From contig NZ_AQYJ01000024.1 in the NCBI RefSeq assembly GCF_000380565.1, positions 1-64,000 of the forward strand: DNA of 64,000 nucleotides, given 5' to 3'. Source of the stretch: Microbulbifer variabilis ATCC 700307 (lineage in GTDB: Bacteria; Pseudomonadota; Gammaproteobacteria; Pseudomonadales; Cellvibrionaceae). The notes below the pieces were generated by a model. The model did no database searches, was not told the DNA's origin, and was given only the letters and a program-made list of their open reading frames with translations. The position numbers were made by a program, and so were the translations under genes. This document shows positions 17,201-25,779 of this stretch, in pieces (the stretch's first letter is position 1; every line of letters starts with the position of its first letter).

Positions 17201-18778
17201 ATGTCTCGTCTAACGCGTCGGGAGTTTTGTCTTGGTACTGGTGCTATGGCGGCATCGCTATTCACTGGTACAGAAGTAAGGGCTCAGGAGTCTTCTCTTC
17301 CTAATGGGGGCAAACGTTTGGCACTGCCTATCCCAAAGGAGTTGAGAGCTGATTCAGCGGGGAATATACATCTAGTGGTAAAACCGGATCAACAGAGTTT
17401 TATTCAGGGTTTAACCACACCTACCTATGGATTTAACGGGCCTTTCCTCGGCCCAGCCATACGCTTACGCAAAGGGCAGACAGTTACAGTGAGTGTCAAT
17501 AATCAGTTAACGCAGAATGTGACAGCCCACTGGCATGGCCTGATTGTCCCAGGCTATGAGGATGGCGGCCCCTATATGCCGATCGTGCCTGGGCAGACCT
17601 GGCATGCAAGGCTGCCGATTATCCAGCCGGCAGCTACGCTCTGGTTTCATCCTCACCTCTACCCTACTACAGCCGAGCTGGTGCTTAAGGGATTGGCCGG
17701 CCTGATTATTATTGATGATGAAAATAGTGATACTTTGCCTCTGCCAAAAGAATGGGGCGTTGATGATATTCCAGTGATTATTCAGGATCGCCGCTTTAAC
17801 AAAGATGGTAGTTTCTTTCATCGCTTCAATGAGATAACCGTAGCTGCAGGTTATTGTGGTGATTGCCTCTTGACTAACGGGGCCGTTAATCCAGAGGTGA
17901 AAACTCCCCGGGGTTGGCTGCGCTTTCGTATTCTGGATGGATCAAATGGGCGCAATTATCGCTTGAGTACTAGTGATAAACGCCCAATGTATGTGATTGC
18001 CAGTGATGGAGGCTTCTTACACGAACCGGTACAGGTGGATATTCTGCCTATTGCGGCGGGCGAACGTTATGAGCTGATGATCGATGCGCGCGATGGTAAG
18101 CCTTTTGATTTGATCACCCTGCCTGTGCCGCAGCCGGTAATGCGTTTACCCCCGTTTGATGGCCCTGTGGCATTTCTGAGAGTGATACCTACAGGAGCAG
18201 AGGGAAGGGGCACCTTACCGGAACAGTTGGTACCGCTGCCTCAAATACCACAAACATTGCCGCCTATCTCTCAGCGTCTGGTGATGCAAATGAACCGGCA
18301 GGCTCAGGCCAATAAACTGATTAACGCTACAGGTTTGCCACAGATGATCGCCACAGGGCGGACAGATCCAGCAGTAGTAGACAAAGTATTGCAATTAGTT
18401 ACCCAGGCTCCGGCAATGCCGTTAAAGGCACAGCTCACCGCCAATGCAGTCAATGGGGTCTCCTTTGCATTTACCGAGCCAGGATTCAAGGTGCCAATCA
18501 ATAGAGATCTTCACTGGCGTATTTCAGAAGGCAGTGATTTGATGCTGCACCCAGTACATATTCACGGCTGTCAGTTCCGAGTCGTTAAATTTAATGGGAC
18601 GTTACCGCCAGCATATATGCGTGGATGGAAGGATACGGTACCTATCTCAGGTGGCGGCAGTGCAGAGATATATGTACGTTTTCCACGGGAAGCGATGCCA
18701 GATATGCCTTATATGGTCCACTGCCATGTATTGGAACATGAAGATTCAGGCATGATGACGGAATTCAGTGTTTCTTGA
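17201..18778 (+). CDS. Multicopper oxidase, Tat-exported (CueO/CotA/bilirubin-oxidase-like)
   Basis: A 525-residue periplasmic oxidase that couples one-electron substrate oxidation to reduction of O2 to water. All copper-binding motifs are visible: HWHGL, HPHLY, HPVHIHGCQF and the HCHVLEHEDSGMM box with the type 1 copper Cys, His and Met ligands. The N-terminus carries a twin-arginine signal (LTRREFCLGTGAMAASLF...RAQ). The start at ATG 17201 is fixed by AAAGGAGGGAGG immediately before it; a longer in-frame extension to 17105 is not needed. No methionine-rich insert like that of CueO stands out, so the substrate (copper(I), phenolics, manganese) is uncertain. The MerR-family gene is just downstream on the opposite strand. 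Confidence 0.93.
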   Translation: MSRLTRREFCLGTGAMAASLFTGTEVRAQESSLPNGGKRLALPIPKELRADSAGNIHLVVKPDQQSFIQGLTTPTYGFNGPFLGPAIRLRKGQTVTVSVNNQLTQNVTAHWHGLIVPGYEDGGPYMPIVPGQTWHARLPIIQPAATLWFHPHLYPTTAELVLKGLAGLIIIDDENSDTLPLPKEWGVDDIPVIIQDRRFNKDGSFFHRFNEITVAAGYCGDCLLTNGAVNPEVKTPRGWLRFRILDGSNGRNYRLSTSDKRPMYVIASDGGFLHEPVQVDILPIAAGERYELMIDARDGKPFDLITLPVPQPVMRLPPFDGPVAFLRVIPTGAEGRGTLPEQLVPLPQIPQTLPPISQRLVMQMNRQAQANKLINATGLPQMIATGRTDPAVVDKVLQLVTQAPAMPLKAQLTANAVNGVSFAFTEPGFKVPINRDLHWRISEGSDLMLHPVHIHGCQFRVVKFNGTLPPAYMRGWKDTVPISGGGSAEIYVRFPREAMPDMPYMVHCHVLEHEDSGMMTEFSVS

Positions 18779-18812
18779 GTACAAGCACTATACCTTTAGA
18801 TATTCTCTGTAG

Positions 18813-19265
18813 CTAATTTCGTCTACTAGGTTTGGTGGATTTTACTTTACGGTCTTCCTTGTGCTGCAGTTTCATCGCCTTCTTGATCAGCCCCTGGAAA
18901 TTGGGGCATTCCAGCTGGTTCTCCTCTGGACAATTAGCCACATGTCGCAAACCATCGCGCATAGCCTTGAGCCGGCGAATGTTTTTGTCCAATTCATCAG
19001 CTTTATCAAGTAATTGTTCACGGTCGATATTGGGTTTGCTGCCATAGGTGAACAAAGAGGCGATTTCATTGAGAGAAAACCCGGCATAGCGCGCTAAGGA
19101 TATCAATGACAGTTGTTCCACTACGCTGCCGGGAAACACCCTGGTGATACCACGCCTGCTGATAGACTTAATTAGGCCTTTCTCCTCATAATATCGCAGT
19201 GTTGAGGAGGGTAGTCCCGTACGTTTGGAGACTTCCCGAATATCTATTTCCCGATGATCATCCAT
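18813..19265 (-). CDS. MerR-family transcriptional regulator
   Basis: A 150-residue protein. The N-terminal winged helix-turn-helix REIDIREVSKRTGLPSSTLRYYEEKGL is a textbook MerR start. The dimerisation coiled coil follows (LLDKADELDKNIRRLKAMRDGL) and then a short C-terminal effector region with two cysteines (ANCPEENQLECPNFQGL), which could sense a metal, oxidant or electrophile. I place the start at ATG 19265, behind TTGAGGTC in the minus-strand sense. The gene is divergent from an MFS pump. The intergenic MerR-type promoter begins six bases from this start codon, so the protein probably controls both directions. Confidence 0.88.
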   Translation of the reverse strand: MDDHREIDIREVSKRTGLPSSTLRYYEEKGLIKSISRRGITRVFPGSVVEQLSLISLARYAGFSLNEIASLFTYGSKPNIDREQLLDKADELDKNIRRLKAMRDGLRHVANCPEENQLECPNFQGLIKKAMKLQHKEDRKVKSTKPSRRN

Positions 19266-19270
19266 CTCTA

Positions 19271-19301
19271 TTGACCTCAAGCTGACTTGAAGTTGTATCC
19301 T
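19271..19301 (+). promoter_or_regulatory. MerR-type promoter/operator with 19-bp spacer
   Basis: TTGACC (19271-19276), spacer of exactly 19 bp, TATCCT (19296-19301). The spacer holds the dyad CCTCAAG-CTGA-CTTGAAG. An over-long 19-bp spacer with a central dyad is the hallmark of promoters activated by MerR proteins through DNA untwisting. It points towards the MFS gene at 19566 and overlaps the leader of the merR-like gene. Confidence 0.75.
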
Positions 19302-19565
19302 AGTTTTCACTGTGGTCCCTGGCAAGTCTTAAATCAAAAAGAAAGACAAATAACTCAGGGAGTCAGGGGCTAAGGAGTGTGCAGGGAAGGATGGAATGTA
19401 TACCAGTTACTCGCTATATACACTTAGCTTATCCACAGTTATATCGGAGCAAAAAGTGGTATATCCGTTAACGAGGTGAGTAAATAGTATTTTTTTCATG
19501 ATTCTCCATATTTTCTGAGCACACTAATTTTTTATCGGTGTCTGGCTAACCACACTTGGGATTTT

Positions 19566-20990
19566 ATGCTTGCAGTTAAAAGACTTCTGAAACCATTCAG
19601 CAAAGGTGCCACCAGCAACCTCTCCAGTCGGGGAATCCTGACCGCTTTATGCCTGGCAACCCTGCTCAATGCATTGGCGGTTAGCAGTGTTAATATTGCG
19701 CTTCCGGAGTTAGTTACAGACCTTGGAACCACCTACGCGCGGACGCAGTGGATCATTGTCGCTTTTATGATTTTTCTAACTGCGGCTCTGGCAATTGCCG
19801 GACGCGCCAGCGACAAAGTGGGGCGCAAGAAAATTTTTGTTCACGGCATGCTGCTTTTTAGTGTATCGACTTTACTCTGTGCTCTATCGCCAAATATCTG
19901 GGTATTGGTTCTCTTCCGAGCATTGCAAGGTATCGGAGCGGCAATGTTTACCGCTGTTTCTATGGCAATTGCCAGTGACGTCTATTCCAGAGCTCGGGTG
20001 GGCACGGTAGTGGGTCTCCTGGGAAGTATCTCGGCGGTGGGCACTGGCTCGGGGCCCGTATTGGGTGGACTACTACTGGAAGTTTCCAGCTGGCAAGCAA
20101 TCTTTCTGGTCAAAGTGCCCCTGGGTGTCATCGTATACTGGCTGGCTCAGAAATATCTTCCCGAGGATGCCAGGTACATAGCTCTCGAACAAGCTCGTCA
20201 TCCACGTAATATTCTTGCCGCATTCTGTATCTTTTCAGCAATTCTTTTTTATACCCTGTCGATAAAGCCCCTGAATGATAATTATGGAATTATCAATATA
20301 TTGACTTTTTTATTGTCTGCCATCGGTGTACTGGGTTTATACCTGAGCAGAGGCATCGATCCTGGGCCCGCGCTGGGCGGTTATGTTTTGTATACGAACC
20401 TAGCTACTAATCTTTTGGTAGCTGCTTCGGTAATGAGTTCTCTGGTTGTTGGGCCATTTTATCTGACTTTGGCATTAGGATTGAGTTTCTCTCAGACAGG
20501 CCTGGTGATGTCTACGGGGTCTTTCGTCGTTGCCGTTTGTTCAAATATTGCTGGACGTTTGGTTGACCGATTCAGATCGCGAAGCATAGTGATTATTGGT
20601 TTGTTCTTCCTGGTACTGGGTTCTTTGGGGATGGCTAATTTGCAACAGGTCTATGGTGTAGCTGGCTATTTAGTCTGCTCAATAGCAATGGCCATAGGGT
20701 ACGGGATCTACTTGTCTTCTAACAATACTTTTACAATGAACGGTGCTAGTAGAAAAGTAAAAGGCAGTATTTCAGGCCTCCTAAATCTATCGAGAAATCT
20801 AGGGCTACTTACAGGGGCGTCGTTGATGAGTGTGGTTTTTGCAAAAACCTCACACTTGTCATATTTGAGTTCTTTTGATTCAGGGCTGGTAGTTTCCGGC
20901 CTTAATCAAGTGTACCTGCTGGCTTTACTGTTTCTTGTCATAGCCTTTATTGCTCAGACGGTATCTATCCTGGTCAGTCGTAAATTATGA
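19566..20990 (+). CDS. MFS drug:H+ antiporter, DHA2 (14-TM) type
   Basis: A 474-residue inner-membrane transporter with about 14 hydrophobic helices. Motif A is readable as GRASDKVGRKKIF, motif B as LVLFRALQGIGAAM, and motif C (antiporter) as GSISAVGTGSGPVLGG. After ATG 19566 there are about 24 polar residues before helix 1. It probably exports a toxic organic compound using the proton gradient; the substrate is unknown. It lies downstream of a MerR-type promoter (19271-19301), with a long leader of about 260 nt, and is divergent from that regulator. Confidence 0.88.
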   Translation: MLAVKRLLKPFSKGATSNLSSRGILTALCLATLLNALAVSSVNIALPELVTDLGTTYARTQWIIVAFMIFLTAALAIAGRASDKVGRKKIFVHGMLLFSVSTLLCALSPNIWVLVLFRALQGIGAAMFTAVSMAIASDVYSRARVGTVVGLLGSISAVGTGSGPVLGGLLLEVSSWQAIFLVKVPLGVIVYWLAQKYLPEDARYIALEQARHPRNILAAFCIFSAILFYTLSIKPLNDNYGIINILTFLLSAIGVLGLYLSRGIDPGPALGGYVLYTNLATNLLVAASVMSSLVVGPFYLTLALGLSFSQTGLVMSTGSFVVAVCSNIAGRLVDRFRSRSIVIIGLFFLVLGSLGMANLQQVYGVAGYLVCSIAMAIGYGIYLSSNNTFTMNGASRKVKGSISGLLNLSRNLGLLTGASLMSVVFAKTSHLSYLSSFDSGLVVSGLNQVYLLALLFLVIAFIAQTVSILVSRKL

Positions 20991-21100
20991 ATCTGTGGAT
21001 TAGTCATTACTTTATATTTGCCCTCTCAACAGCTAATAGGGTACCTGTTGGGTTGTTTTTTGGGTTAAGGCTTCTGGCAGAATTATGAGTAATTTACCTA

Positions 21101-21131
21101 TTGACCTAAAGTGAGCTTGAAGTTGTAACTT
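21101..21131 (+). promoter_or_regulatory. Second MerR-type promoter/operator with 19-bp spacer
   Basis: TTGACC (21101-21106), 19-bp spacer, TAACTT (21126-21131). It shares the right half-site and flank CTTGAAGTTG with the promoter at 19271. It lies about 110 bp before the cupin gene, so pump and cupin look like one regulon. Confidence 0.7.
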
Positions 21132-21247
21132 ATCCCTGTTTGGTGAGAGTACGCAATATACAAAATATCGATTGCAGATTTACGTTACCGGAATCTATTT
21201 TCCGATAGATCTCACCAGCTAAACCTAAATTTGACTGGAGATAAGTT

Positions 21248-21763
21248 ATGGTAAGTAATTCTTTGGAGCGCCATATTGCAGAATTACGTAAATACTGGAT
21301 GGGTTTGAACTCGGATACCGTGGTTCACTGTCGAGCAGTACTGGCTAAGTTGGCAAGCTCCTCAAATTCCGAGGGATGGCTTGCAAAGTTACACCAAAAT
21401 CGAGAGGCAACGACTGAGCTATATAGGGACTCAGAACTTGGCTTTATATTATTGGCACATGTGGAGACTCAAGGTTTATATCGTAATCCACATAATCATG
21501 GCAATGGCTGGGTTTTTTATGCACTTCAGCATGGAGAGGTTGAAATGTCCACTTATGGACTGGTGAGAACTGTAAAAGGCGAAGAGCAGCTTGTAAGTCG
21601 GGGTTCTTATACTATGCATCCAGGTGATTGTAGTGCATTCCTCCCAGGCGATATTCATGATACTCGTTGCTTATCTGATTATTCCCTGATGTTTCGTTTA
21701 ACCAGTTGTGATTTCTCTGAGGAAAAGCGGCAAGGCAGGCTACAACAATTTGCAGAATTATAG
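21248..21763 (+). CDS. Cupin-fold, cysteine-dioxygenase-like protein
   Basis: A 171-residue single-domain cupin. The metal site reads PHNHGNGWVFYALQHGEVEM (His-x-His and Glu) with the second-half motif GDCSAFLPGDIHDTR supplying the third histidine. This layout is that of the cysteine dioxygenase/thiol dioxygenase family of non-haem iron enzymes, but the substrate cannot be read from sequence. GGAGATAAG before ATG 21248 supports the start. The preceding MerR-type promoter ties it to the MFS pump, so the three genes may form a stress or detoxification unit against a thiol-reactive compound (inference). Confidence 0.75.
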   Translation: MVSNSLERHIAELRKYWMGLNSDTVVHCRAVLAKLASSSNSEGWLAKLHQNREATTELYRDSELGFILLAHVETQGLYRNPHNHGNGWVFYALQHGEVEMSTYGLVRTVKGEEQLVSRGSYTMHPGDCSAFLPGDIHDTRCLSDYSLMFRLTSCDFSEEKRQGRLQQFAEL

Positions 21764-22642
21764 TTGGTGGCAGTTATTTATTGGACAAGCTCACATGATG
21801 AGGGCCGTGCTAGGCTCTCCTTCTCTTATGTAAGTATGGGTTTATTAGATAGAAAGCTTGACTTAGACAGGTGTTAATGTGGGCCGATAGTGTTTGGATA
21901 TGAAGAGCGGGTTTTCATCTGTAAAGTGGTGCATTTTCTTGTATAGAAAAAAGTATATCGTGCTTGGGTTATGTCTTATGGTTTTTTGATCACGATTTAT
22001 AAATAAGGAAGAAATGTGTAAGTTTTTATTTTTGACTTTTCCAGGTTGGATTTTGCTGTTCTCTTTTTTCAAAAGAAAAAATAAATAAAAAATGTAATTT
22101 CATTTTAATGTCTTTTGATGATTGATGTGACTCTGCTGAATCTGCCCTCTCTGGGTTTATGTTTTATTTAAAGTGCTTATAGTAGAACATTGTTTTTTGC
22201 TGGTGGTTGCTTCAGGTAAAGCTGTATTGCGAATCGGGAACCAATTCTTGCCTTCCTTATCGAATCAGCTGTGCTTGTGTGGGGTGTTATCGGCAGAGCG
22301 CAGAAAAATTTTAAGTTTTTGTGAAAATATTAAGAGTTCAATTTTCTGAACTAATAAGAGTAGAACGGGTAAGAGTAAAATGGGGTAGGGTGTCCTCACT
22401 CTCAGTGATGTATAAAAATCTAATACTGGTAATTTAGGTGTGGCTTCACTGTATTTAGCCTCTCTAGGAAAGAACAAGGCGGTTTCACACTTTTAGCTAT
22501 CCAAATCCATTTGCCGTTACACATTATTCACGAAAACTCTTATAAGATTTTTTACTGCAATAACATATGATCTCTGCTGGGTGTCCCTATCGAGTACTGC
22601 GGTGTTTGTAATAAAGCCCTAAAAAAGATAACCGGAGACTCT
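21764..22642. other. Non-coding AT-rich gap; no gene seen
   Basis: About 880 bp with no supported gene. Short frames on both strands lack ribosome binding sites and recognisable motifs. The region presumably holds the chitinase promoter, but I could not single out a convincing one. Confidence 0.5.
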
Positions 22643-24997
22643 ATGACCCCTCTTTTTATTCGCACAGCTATAGCTTCGGCACTGATGATTGGCGCTCAGG
22701 GTGCGGCGGCCTCTCAGCCAGCCGATGACTATGTTGCCGGTGAGCATTATCGCGGTGGTAGCCAGGTTTGTTATGCCGGAGACCTGTTTAAAGCGCAGTG
22801 GTGGGCTACACCTGATCAGAAACCCTCCGATGCCCTGACAGCGCAAAATACCTGGGATTCTCCCTGGATTCTGGAGGGGGCGGGAGCCTGTAATAGCTCG
22901 GGCAGTAACAGCGATGATAATGATACCGGTGGTGAAAGTGATGATTCCAATAGTGACGATGCCTCGGATAACGATGGTACAGATGGTGGCAACCCGGATT
23001 CCGGCGATGGCTCCAGCTCAATAGCGACTTATCAGCCCGGACAGAATTACCGAAAGGGAAGTGAGGTTTGCTATGCCGGTGATATTTTTGTTGCCCAATG
23101 GTGGGCAAATGGAGATCAGCTTCCCTCTGATGCTCTGATCGCGCAAAACACCTGGGACTCCCCTTGGATTTTAAAAGAAACTGATGGCTGTACTGGCAGC
23201 AACGGCAATGGTGGTGATACCGGTAGCGATAATAGTGAGGGCACTGACTCCACTCCTATTTCCCTGAGTGTTTCATCCTCCCAGTCCCAGATCATTGGTG
23301 GTGGCACAGTCCAGCTTAGTGCAACTGCTTCTGGAGGAGACGACACACTGAGCTATAGCTGGGCCCAGCTTTCCCCCAGTTCGCCAGAGGCAAGTATTTC
23401 TACCGCCACCGGCGCTGTAACTTCAGTGACTTTACCGGCCGCGGCTTATGATATCAGTTATGTCTTTAGCCTGATTGTCAGCGATGGAGAAAGCACTGAA
23501 GAAGCGCAGCTAACGATACAGAATTTAGCGGCTGGGGATGACACTGGTGGGCCCGAAGAGAATGACGGTTCCGATGGTTCAGTAACAGCAATTATCTCTA
23601 CTTCTGAAAATAGCATTGGTTGTAGCGGAACCATCACTCTGGATGGTTCTCAATCCACTGGCGGCGGCAGTATGAGCTATATCTGGAGCCAGACCAGTGG
23701 CCCCTCTGTAAAACTGTCCAGCTATGTAGGTAGTTCTACCCAGGCTGTGCTATCTGAGGTTTACAGTGATACAACCTATACTTTCCAGTTGACCGCAACC
23801 GACACCTCTGCTGCTAGTGATGTTGATGAGGTTACCATCAGCCAGGCGGGTTGTGCACCTGCAGCGGGCCATGTGATGGGCCAGAATGAATTGGAAGCGG
23901 CAGAAAATACCCTTGCCAATAATTCACTCCTGCAAGAAGTGAAAGATACAGTTGAAACCCGTAATAACGCGATTGTAGAAGCGGTTCAACCAGGTCGTAA
24001 TACCAATCCGGAAAATGTGCTGCGCGTAGAGAGTATTATTTCCGAGGATACCTGGGATTACCTATTCCCTGTTCGGGCCGATGAGTATACCTATACCAAC
24101 TTTCTGCGAGCGGTGGCTAAGTTCCCAGCGTTTTGTGGGGAATATACCGATGGCCGCGATTCAGATGCCATTTGCCGCAAGGTACTGTCAGTTATGTTTG
24201 CTCATTTTGGCCAGGAAACCGGTGCGCATGCGGCTGCCTGGGATGAACCGGAATGGCGTCAGGGCTTGTACTGGATTCGAGAAATTGGTTGGACAGAGGA
24301 AACTTCCGGAGGGTACGGTGCCTGTGATTCTGGTAGTAGCTGGGCTGCAGAGGTATGGCCCTGTGCAATCAATGCCGATGGTGGGTACAAGAGTTACTTT
24401 GGCCGAGGCGCCAAACAGCTGAGCTGGAACTATAATTATGGCCCGTTCTCTCAGGCAATGTATGGCGACATTTACACTTTGCTGGAGAACCCAGAACTGG
24501 TAGCAGATACCTGGCTGAACTTGGCGAGTGCCATATTCTTCTTCGTATACCCGCAGCCACCCAAACCGAGCATGTTGCATGTTGTTGATGGCACCTGGAA
24601 GCCAAACAGTATTGATCTGGCCAATAATCTAACTCCAGGTTTTGGAGTTACGACTAATATCGTTAATGGCGCTATCGAATGTAGTAAAGGCAGTGAAGAC
24701 TACCGCTCGCAATACCGTATGGATTATTACCGGAGCTTTACCGAGTACTTGGGAGTGGATATTCCGGCGGATGAAGAGCTAGGATGTGCCAATATGGGCC
24801 AGTTCCAGACTGGTGGTGCGGCATCCCTGAATATCTACTGGGATAAAAATTGGGGATGGTCAGCGGATAACCCCAGTAATGAGAGCTTCGCCTGTCAATT
24901 AGTGAACTATCAAACAGCCTATTCTGCGCTCAATGAAGGCGACTATGCAAAGTGTGTGGAAGGCAACTTTGATATGACGATTGACTACCAGAACTAA
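22643..24997 (+). CDS. Secreted multidomain chitinase, GH19 catalytic domain with two CBM5/12-like modules
   Basis: A 784-residue secreted enzyme that hydrolyses chitin by the inverting GH19 mechanism. Order of parts: Sec signal peptide (residues 1-23); chitin-binding module (about 30-77, YRGGSQVCYAGDLFKAQWW); an Asp/Ser/Gly linker (84-125); a near-duplicate module (about 129-176, YRKGSEVCYAGDIFVAQWW); a second linker; two PKD/Ig-like domains (about 203-295 and 315-400); and the GH19 domain (about 415-730). In that domain AHFGQETGAH holds the catalytic general acid, with DEPEWRQGLYW and the YFGRGAKQLSWNYNYG motif also readable. Start ATG 22643 follows an ACCGGAG. A strong terminator follows. 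Chitin use fits a marine polysaccharide degrader. Confidence 0.93.
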   Translation: MTPLFIRTAIASALMIGAQGAAASQPADDYVAGEHYRGGSQVCYAGDLFKAQWWATPDQKPSDALTAQNTWDSPWILEGAGACNSSGSNSDDNDTGGESDDSNSDDASDNDGTDGGNPDSGDGSSSIATYQPGQNYRKGSEVCYAGDIFVAQWWANGDQLPSDALIAQNTWDSPWILKETDGCTGSNGNGGDTGSDNSEGTDSTPISLSVSSSQSQIIGGGTVQLSATASGGDDTLSYSWAQLSPSSPEASISTATGAVTSVTLPAAAYDISYVFSLIVSDGESTEEAQLTIQNLAAGDDTGGPEENDGSDGSVTAIISTSENSIGCSGTITLDGSQSTGGGSMSYIWSQTSGPSVKLSSYVGSSTQAVLSEVYSDTTYTFQLTATDTSAASDVDEVTISQAGCAPAAGHVMGQNELEAAENTLANNSLLQEVKDTVETRNNAIVEAVQPGRNTNPENVLRVESIISEDTWDYLFPVRADEYTYTNFLRAVAKFPAFCGEYTDGRDSDAICRKVLSVMFAHFGQETGAHAAAWDEPEWRQGLYWIREIGWTEETSGGYGACDSGSSWAAEVWPCAINADGGYKSYFGRGAKQLSWNYNYGPFSQAMYGDIYTLLENPELVADTWLNLASAIFFFVYPQPPKPSMLHVVDGTWKPNSIDLANNLTPGFGVTTNIVNGAIECSKGSEDYRSQYRMDYYRSFTEYLGVDIPADEELGCANMGQFQTGGAASLNIYWDKNWGWSADNPSNESFACQLVNYQTAYSALNEGDYAKCVEGNFDMTIDYQN

Positions 24998-25039
24998 CAA
25001 TAAGAGGCAGTTTAAATAGCGGCTTTACTCAATCAGCGA

Positions 25040-25072
25040 GCCCGGCAATAGTTTTATTGCCGGGTTTTTTGG
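25040..25072 (+). terminator. Rho-independent terminator after the chitinase
   Basis: CCCGGCAATA (25041-25050) and TATTGCCGGG (25055-25064) form a perfect 10-bp stem with loop GTTT, followed by a T-run. Confidence 0.88.
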
Positions 25073-25779
25073 AAGGGTCATCGGCTTCATTTGGGATACG
25101 CTGGGAAGTAAGTTCAGCAGTAAAAATGCTGCCAGTTATAAATTTTCACTCAAATTTTCTATAATAGTGCCGAGTCAACATAAACAGTACCTTCGGTAAT
25201 AAGATTATTTTTAACTTTTACAATTCAGCAGTAGGTATTATTGTAGCGCCTGCCATTTAAAGTGGTGCAGGTGTTCTTCATTTCAGTTGCAGCGTAACGT
25301 CCATCAATTAGTGTCCGTTTTACCTTCATCGTCGCCTTTCCTCCTGAAGTACCTCGCCAATCTCTTTAAATGCTCTGTTGTCTCTTGGATGTGTACTTCC
25401 TGGCCATATCGTGGGCGCCTCTAATAATCCAGTGCACATTATTGGTAATGTATTCCAGGAATGGTTTTGGATCAGTACGTAAAGAATTAAATACCTCTTA
25501 TACAAATTTACGTTTAAGCATGCCCACTACTTCCTTAACTAAAGAGAACTGGCGTTCCCTTCCAATAATCGTAGGTGAAAAACGATTGTTTTTAATATGT
25601 TTAATTTTTAGGGTGCATTGTTAATAGTAGGATTTTAGTTGACCTATTAGATGACAGAAACATTTGCTGAAACAGAGGGGGGAAGAAGCTTAGGTGATGT
25701 TAAGCAGTGCTTTTCTTTTTGGTCCAGACTAAAAGGGTTAATATCCAATGCAAAAAGTGCACTGTAAGATGAATAACTG
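25073..25779. other. Gap with no supported gene, possibly eroded coding sequence
   Basis: Short frames only. On the minus strand around 25270-25470 broken pieces such as EYITNNVHWIIRGAHDMARKY and MKVKRTLIDGRYAATEMKN look more protein-like than chance, but they are separated by stops and match nothing I recognise. It is probably a decayed gene. Confidence 0.35.

Noticed and set aside
19483-19500. Match of the first CRISPR spacer (TAGTATTTTT) upstream of the MFS gene
   Set aside because: Ten bases of low-complexity AT sequence, with no support in the rest of the spacer.
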